Assembly: GCA_016929715.1 (NCBI GenBank)
Contig: JAFGIG010000101.1
Coordinates: 1 to 44,182 of the forward strand
Length of the DNA: 44,182 bases
Reading direction: 5' to 3'
From: Caldifarciminota bacterium
Lineage (GTDB): Bacteria > SDB-A
Positions 39,961-44,182 of this stretch are shown one piece after another (the stretch's first letter is position 1; every line of letters begins with the position of its first letter). The notes beneath the pieces were generated by a model that was given only the letters and a program-made list of their open reading frames with translations, made no database searches and was not told the origin of the DNA. A program made the translations under genes and the position numbers.

Positions 39961-41163
39961 TCAGTAAATAACTTTCAGTTTCAGCGATAATTTCTGTGTT
40001 TCGTCCGAAAGCATCAAAATGTAGTTTCCCTGAGCGACATAAGCTCCGCTGCCGTCCGTCAAATCCCAGAAATATGTCCTTATGTCGTCAGTTCTGCCGG
40101 AATATATATCCCGGACGAGCCTTCCGTCCAACGAGTAGATAGCGAGGGTAAAACTTCCGGGGGCGTTATAAAATATACTAATTCCGCCTTTACCCGAAAG
40201 AGAAGGGCAATAAAGAAGGTATCCTTCAGGCAATGAGGGGGATTGAACTTCCTCGACCACGTGAACTGTTCCGTTTGTCTCTCCCCATGTTTCGGCTTTG
40301 TCGAAAAGAGAAATTCCTCCTCCCGAACTCGCCCAGTTGTATCCGTCGTGAGGACCGGCTCCGTCGGGAACGCGCTGAAATGTGGAATCGTTGTATTCGT
40401 TATACCAGCCGAGTTGATCGACTCTCTGGGTGTCGGGCATAAAAAGATAGCAGAGATCTACGTTTGAGAAATTGATGCCTCCGAAATCAGTCGAGTCCAG
40501 AACGAGATAACCATAGGCCGGGATGACATAGTATCCTGTTATGGGCATAAAATCGTCACCGTCCGACAGAAACCATCCTCCGACAGCAACCGGAGAAGAC
40601 GTCGAGTTGTAGAATTCAACTGAGTCGAATGTTGGATTTTCTCCGTAAGGATCAATTTCATTCACGCAGACAAGAGCGTTGAGAGGAGCGGGGCTCGCGT
40701 CATTAGCAGCGTTCGGTGTGGGAGTCCCGTCGACATTGAAGTCCATGGCGTTGTTGGGTGAAGTGTAATAGCCGTCGGTTATCCTCGCTGTGCTCCAGGC
40801 GGGGTTGTTGGAATTGTATATTCCGACCGGCGCGGGTCCGGAATAACCGTATCCGATATAATCTAAAGTGTCTCCAGAAGTGTTTATAAGCAAAATTACA
40901 TCGCCGTCGTTGGATAGATTGTTGGTTGAAAATGTAAATAAATAATAGCCGTTACCTGGAATAGATCCGGACAGAATATTAGTGTCACTCGGCATGTCTA
41001 TCAGAGCCCATCCTGTCAGATCCACAGCAGCGGATGTTGTATTGTATAACTCAATCCATTCTGGATTTGCTTTAGCAGCAAATTCATTTATTACTACGGC
41101 AGGCGCCTGCGCCGTCAAAGCGGCGGCGGAAAGAGAGACCAAAACCAAGAATACAATTCTCAT
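39961..41163 (-). CDS. secreted lamin-tail-domain surface protein with sorting domain
   Basis: A 400-residue protein with a signal peptide (MRIVFLVLVSLSAAALTAQA). Two lamin-tail (LTD) beta domains follow: VVINEFAAKANPEWIELYN near residue 23, and VCVNEIDPYGENP with DSVEFYN near 165. It ends in a FlgD-Ig/T9SS-like sorting domain (LAIYSLDGRLVRDIYSG, AQGNYILMLSD). LTDs in secreted bacterial proteins are found beside nucleases or as surface modules; no catalytic domain is visible. It is a close paralogue of the upstream gene, 20 bases away, with which it is probably co-transcribed. Confidence 0.8.
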   Translation of the reverse strand: MRIVFLVLVSLSAAALTAQAPAVVINEFAAKANPEWIELYNTTSAAVDLTGWALIDMPSDTNILSGSIPGNGYYLFTFSTNNLSNDGDVILLINTSGDTLDYIGYGYSGPAPVGIYNSNNPAWSTARITDGYYTSPNNAMDFNVDGTPTPNAANDASPAPLNALVCVNEIDPYGENPTFDSVEFYNSTSSPVAVGGWFLSDGDDFMPITGYYVIPAYGYLVLDSTDFGGINFSNVDLCYLFMPDTQRVDQLGWYNEYNDSTFQRVPDGAGPHDGYNWASSGGGISLFDKAETWGETNGTVHVVEEVQSPSLPEGYLLYCPSLSGKGGISIFYNAPGSFTLAIYSLDGRLVRDIYSGRTDDIRTYFWDLTDGSGAYVAQGNYILMLSDETQKLSLKLKVIY

Positions 41164-41183
41164 TTTTTCCTCCGTTCAATTTA

Positions 41184-43121
41184 TTATTCCACTACTGAAA
41201 TCTTGCGCGAAACATTACCCGAAGAGCTTTCGAGCCTGCAGAAATAGACGCCTTTTGCGAGATATGAGCCATCATTGCTCTTGCCGTCAAAAGGTAAATG
41301 CCTTATTCCAGGCTCCTCATGTCTGTCCAAAAGCGTTCTGACCTCCCTTCCGGAGACATCGTAAATCTTTATAACTACTCTGCCGTGTGACGGAACCGCA
41401 TAAGAAATCCATGTTCCGTTGCCGAATAGTGCGTTTGAAAAATAAAGCTCAGGCCTCTCTATTGATATCTCTTCTCCTATTTCTTCAACTACTCCGTTGA
41501 GATCGGCTAGCAAAGCCCTTATGCAGTAAATTTCAGAAGACCAAAGCGACCATCCCGCATCGTAATCCCATGCTCTGTCGTTTGTTTGCGTGTAGAATCC
41601 CCAACCCGGTTGGTTGATGCCGTCATAAAATATGCAGACGACGAAATCTTCTCCGGCTTCTATGGTCAGCCCCTGCTGGGTGACATCGACAACATACCAT
41701 TGCGGAGTCCCCAAAACAGGAAAAGTGACATTCTGCGTGAATTCTTCTGCTCCTGGCTCGGTTCCCCCCCACTGGAAAACTTTGCAGTCGAAGATGTTGC
41801 TTCCGGTCGTCGCGTCCTGGAGCATATATTTGGCGCCTATCAGTCTGAAAGGACCTCTCTGGGACGGAGCCGTCAGTCTCATGCCCGAACCGGAGCCGGC
41901 AGTAGTCCAATGATAGTAATTTGTCGCCGAGGCAGAATCGTAATAGACTTCTGTAGTGTCTCCGAAGGGAAGCGAATCTACTATAGTAAAAAAAGAATCC
42001 GAAGTGTCTGAGAAAAAATAATCCTCTTCACTGAATACCGCAAGCAGGCAGTTCGGGCAAGAAGCTCTCGGGACCTCGAACATAAGCGGAGACGAAAGCA
42101 CTGAATCTCCGACAAGCTCCCAGAGTGCTCCGCCGTCGTAGCTGATGAAGACATCATAGGCGATGGCGTTTCCGGTCCATGTGACTGTGACAGTGTCGCC
42201 TGAATAGAGGGTTTCGCCTCCTGCCGGATAATCGACCGTGATGGATGTAAAACCGTTCGGTTCTCCCCAGGTGGCGGTGGTGTCAATAAGAGTCAAACCT
42301 CCTCCGGAAGATACCCAGTTGTAGCCGTCGTTAGGTCCTGTTCCGTTCGGAATCCTCTGAACTGAAAAATCGTTGTAATCGCCTGCCCATCCGAGCTGGT
42401 CTCTTCTTGCGGTATCCGGAGAAAAAAGATAGCATACGTCCTGAGACGCGAAATCGAAACCGAATTCAGACTCAGCGACAACTGTGAAAGATCGCGGCAA
42501 TAAAACATGCGACCCGAGCGCTGAAATAGCGTCGCCGTCAGACAGAAACCAGCCCCCTAGGTCTATTGTGTCCGTCCAAGACATATTGATGAACTCTACG
42601 GAATCATCGCCTGAAGTCGGATAGGGGTCTATCTCGTTGATTATAACATAACCGTCGAGAGGAGCAGGCTTGGCATCATTCGGAGCGCCCGGCGTAGGCG
42701 TAGCGTCTATGTTGAAATCCCGTCCCATACTGCTTGTCCAGTAACCGTCGGTTATTCTCGACACGGACCATCCGACAATAATGACGGGAGCCGGACCTAC
42801 ATCTCCGAAAGCGACAAAGTCAACGAGCGTGTCTCCCGGTTTGTAGAGGAAAATAGAATCCCCGTCGTTGTCCATTATCGCTGTAGATATGCTGAAATTC
42901 ATGACAGAATTGGCGCCGATAGTTCCCGAGAGCATCAGCGAATCCCCGTCCACTGCGGATGTAATCTTCCAACCAGTCAAAACAACGGGCGCGGAAGTCG
43001 TATTGTAGAGCTCCGCCCATTCTGTCCCTTTGGGCGAAAATTCGTTTATGACGACTTGCGGGACCTGCGAATTCAGGACCAAAGCAGCTGCCAAAAATGC
43101 AAAAACGCAAAAAACCTTCAT
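41184..43121 (-). CDS. secreted lamin-tail-domain surface protein, longer paralogue
   Basis: A 645-residue protein with a signal peptide (MKVFCVFAFLAAALVLNSQ). Two LTD domains (VVINEFSPKGTEWAELYN and VIINEIDPYPTSGDDSVEF) match the downstream paralogue. An Ig-like segment follows (VDYPAGGETLYSGDTVTVTW), then a beta-sandwich of about 130 residues (FRLIGAKYMLQDATTG, EDFVVCIFYDG), and a FlgD-Ig/T9SS-like sorting domain (IKIYDVSGREVRTLL, AKGVYFCRLES). The first half and the sorting domain are duplicated; the centre is extra here. AAAGGAGG precedes the ATG. Confidence 0.8.
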   Translation of the reverse strand: MKVFCVFAFLAAALVLNSQVPQVVINEFSPKGTEWAELYNTTSAPVVLTGWKITSAVDGDSLMLSGTIGANSVMNFSISTAIMDNDGDSIFLYKPGDTLVDFVAFGDVGPAPVIIVGWSVSRITDGYWTSSMGRDFNIDATPTPGAPNDAKPAPLDGYVIINEIDPYPTSGDDSVEFINMSWTDTIDLGGWFLSDGDAISALGSHVLLPRSFTVVAESEFGFDFASQDVCYLFSPDTARRDQLGWAGDYNDFSVQRIPNGTGPNDGYNWVSSGGGLTLIDTTATWGEPNGFTSITVDYPAGGETLYSGDTVTVTWTGNAIAYDVFISYDGGALWELVGDSVLSSPLMFEVPRASCPNCLLAVFSEEDYFFSDTSDSFFTIVDSLPFGDTTEVYYDSASATNYYHWTTAGSGSGMRLTAPSQRGPFRLIGAKYMLQDATTGSNIFDCKVFQWGGTEPGAEEFTQNVTFPVLGTPQWYVVDVTQQGLTIEAGEDFVVCIFYDGINQPGWGFYTQTNDRAWDYDAGWSLWSSEIYCIRALLADLNGVVEEIGEEISIERPELYFSNALFGNGTWISYAVPSHGRVVIKIYDVSGREVRTLLDRHEEPGIRHLPFDGKSNDGSYLAKGVYFCRLESSSGNVSRKISVVE

Positions 43122-43183
43122 TCTGCCTCCTTTAATGAACTCATTAAAAATAAGACATCATAATTGTTAAAAAAAGATAAACT

Positions 43184-43588
43184 TCAGGGATTATTTGATT
43201 CAGTTTCGGGAGCGCTCTTTTTCAGTTCATAAAGGTTTCCGTCTTTGTCCTTTACGAAAAGGACAGTCTTGTTTGAAGATCTGTGCCTGATAAACTCATA
43301 ACCGAGCTTCTGCCCTCTGGCGACAACTCCCGGAACGTCGTCTACTCGAAAACAGATGTGTTCAAAATTCTTTACAGTTTTCCTGTAGCCTTTTAGAACG
43401 AATACTTCTATCCAGTCCTCTTTTGACAGGTAAATATACGCGTGAGTCGGATCGGCGATTCCGAAAAGAGACAATGAAGCAGTTGAGTCCAAACCATAGC
43501 CGTATAGATATTTGCACTTCATTACATCGACAAAAAATTCTTTCGCATTCTCGGCGGAAGAAACTGTAATAGCTACATGCGCAATCAT
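43184..43588 (-). CDS. VOC superfamily (glyoxalase-like) protein
   Basis: A 134-residue protein. MIAHVAITVSS supplies the first-strand His. FEHICFRVDD opens the second repeat, with its own His, and KDKDGNLYEL supplies the C-terminal Glu. The metal set H-H-E is therefore largely present, unlike the other VOC protein in this window. The ATG at 43588 is preferred to a TTG 18 bases upstream because the fold starts there; neither has a clear ribosome site. The substrate is unknown. It is divergent from the NUDIX gene. Confidence 0.8.
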   Translation of the reverse strand: MIAHVAITVSSAENAKEFFVDVMKCKYLYGYGLDSTASLSLFGIADPTHAYIYLSKEDWIEVFVLKGYRKTVKNFEHICFRVDDVPGVVARGQKLGYEFIRHRSSNKTVLFVKDKDGNLYELKKSAPETESNNP

Positions 43589-43677
43589 ACTTATTTTTTC
43601 TACCAAATAAAATCACAGAGGTAAACGGATATTTTATGCGCCGGTTTATTCTTCCTGCAAAAATCATCCTCATGTTA

Positions 43678-43703
43678 TATAATTAATTATAAACTTTAAG
43701 GAG
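43678..43703 (+). promoter_or_regulatory. -10 element and ribosome binding site of the NUDIX gene
   Basis: A perfect TATAAT at 43678-43683 is followed about 15 bases later by AAGGAG (43698-43703), six bases before a CTG codon. No clear -35 is visible. The placement supports translation starting at CTG 43710, since a stop (TAA at 43680) closes the frame upstream and there is no ATG, GTG or TTG in the first 35 codons. Confidence 0.5.
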
Positions 43704-43709
43704 CAGACG

Positions 43710-44182
43710 CTGAAAGAGGAAAAAATAGAATCCCTGACTCTTTTCGAGGGAAAAGTAATTACCGTAAAAAAAGACCTCGTCAGAATAGGCGCGGATAAAA
43801 AGGCTTCGAGAGAAATCGTCTTGCACAAAAAGGCTGTAGCTGTAGTTCCGGTCCTAGAAGACGGATTTGTCCTCATACGGCAGTTCAGATATGCCGCAAA
43901 CGAAATTCTCTGGGAAATTCCAGCCGGCATAATGGAAGACGACGAGACTCCCGCAGAGACTGCAGTTAGAGAGCTCATAGAAGAGACGGGTTTCAGGCCG
44001 GAAAAACTAGAACAGCTCTGCCGTTTTTACACAACGCCGGGTTTTTCAAACGAAGAAGTAATAATTTTTTATTCCCAAAACCTGATTCCGGACAAATCTT
44101 TATCTCCGGATCCGGACGAAAACATAGAAAAAAAGGTCTTTTCACACTCCGAAGTCCGATCCTCGCTTAAAAACGGCTTGAT
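43710..44182 (+). CDS. NUDIX hydrolase, ADP-ribose pyrophosphatase type (cut by window end)
   Basis: The first 157 codons of a NUDIX protein. The Nudix box G-x5-E-x7-REL-x-EE-x-GF is perfect (GIMEDDETPAETAVRELIEE, then TGF). LIRQFRYAANEILWEIPAG before it is typical of ADP-ribose/ADP-sugar pyrophosphatases, which hydrolyse ADP-ribose to AMP and ribose-5-phosphate. The start appears to be CTG at 43710, with AAGGAG at ideal spacing; no other start codon fits before the domain. The gene continues past the right edge. Confidence 0.85.
   Translation, partial: MKEEKIESLTLFEGKVITVKKDLVRIGADKKASREIVLHKKAVAVVPVLEDGFVLIRQFRYAANEILWEIPAGIMEDDETPAETAVRELIEETGFRPEKLEQLCRFYTTPGFSNEEVIIFYSQNLIPDKSLSPDPDENIEKKVFSHSEVRSSLKNGL

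Noticed and set aside
1-44182. CRISPR arrays, insertion sequences, prophage or attachment sites
   Set aside because: No regularly spaced repeats, transposase or integrase genes, or phage structural genes were seen on either strand.

Overview
The window reads as a chromosome segment of an uncultured bacterium. It is gene-dense, with 39 protein-coding genes (one cut by the right edge) and one tRNA. Overlaps and gaps of a few bases are common and no gene-free stretch reaches 300 bases. Bacterial markers are an LpxL/HtrB-type acyltransferase, surE-pcm, ygiQ, a GGDEF protein, an outer-membrane beta-barrel, and four secreted proteins ending in FlgD-Ig/T9SS-like sorting domains. That mix, with archaeal-type GatDE, suggests a deep FCB-like or WOR-3/TA06-like candidate phylum. 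The placement is inference, and I see no phage, IS element or CRISPR array.

The headline is at 20072..21127. A gene with a strong ribosome binding site and a signal peptide carries an in-frame TGA at codon 36, in a thioredoxin-like U-x-x-C position. A hairpin whose 12-base core TGCAGGTCTGCA matches, from memory, the E. coli fdhF SECIS follows at the expected distance. I read it as an exported, Omp28-like, surface-sorted selenoprotein. Ordinary ORF calling would start it at 20345 and lose both the signal peptide and the redox site.

Layout. 1-5.8 kb: a CAU tRNA, a GNAT protein, then a leftward four-gene unit (outer-membrane barrel, intact transglutaminase, transglutaminase lacking its whole catalytic triad, rmlB-like dehydratase). 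5.9-10.5 kb: gatE-gatD-folC, with an archaeal-type Glu-tRNA(Gln) amidotransferase. 10.5-15 kb: a REC-GAF-GGDEF protein, then NYN nuclease, AIM24-like and YgiQ radical SAM genes. 14.9-18.5 kb: a leftward acyltransferase, GT2, surE, pcm, membrane protein and VOC unit. 18.6-25 kb: an MFS transporter, the selenoprotein and a heterodimeric ABC exporter. 25-31.4 kb: a leftward hybrid histidine kinase, Fe-S aldo/keto reductase and three small unknowns, then an epimerase. 31.4-37.3 kb: a leftward run of mntP, membrane protein, ferritin-like protein, FAD oxidoreductase, P-loop protein and beta-helix surface protein. 37.3-39.9 kb: csoR-copA with a visible operator. 40-43.1 kb: tandem paralogous lamin-tail surface proteins. 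The right end holds a VOC protein and a NUDIX gene.

Themes are glutamine coding by the GatDE route, metal and redox handling (CsoR-CopA, MntP, ferritin-like protein, selenoprotein), and a cell-surface export programme. Two genes appear to start at CTG.
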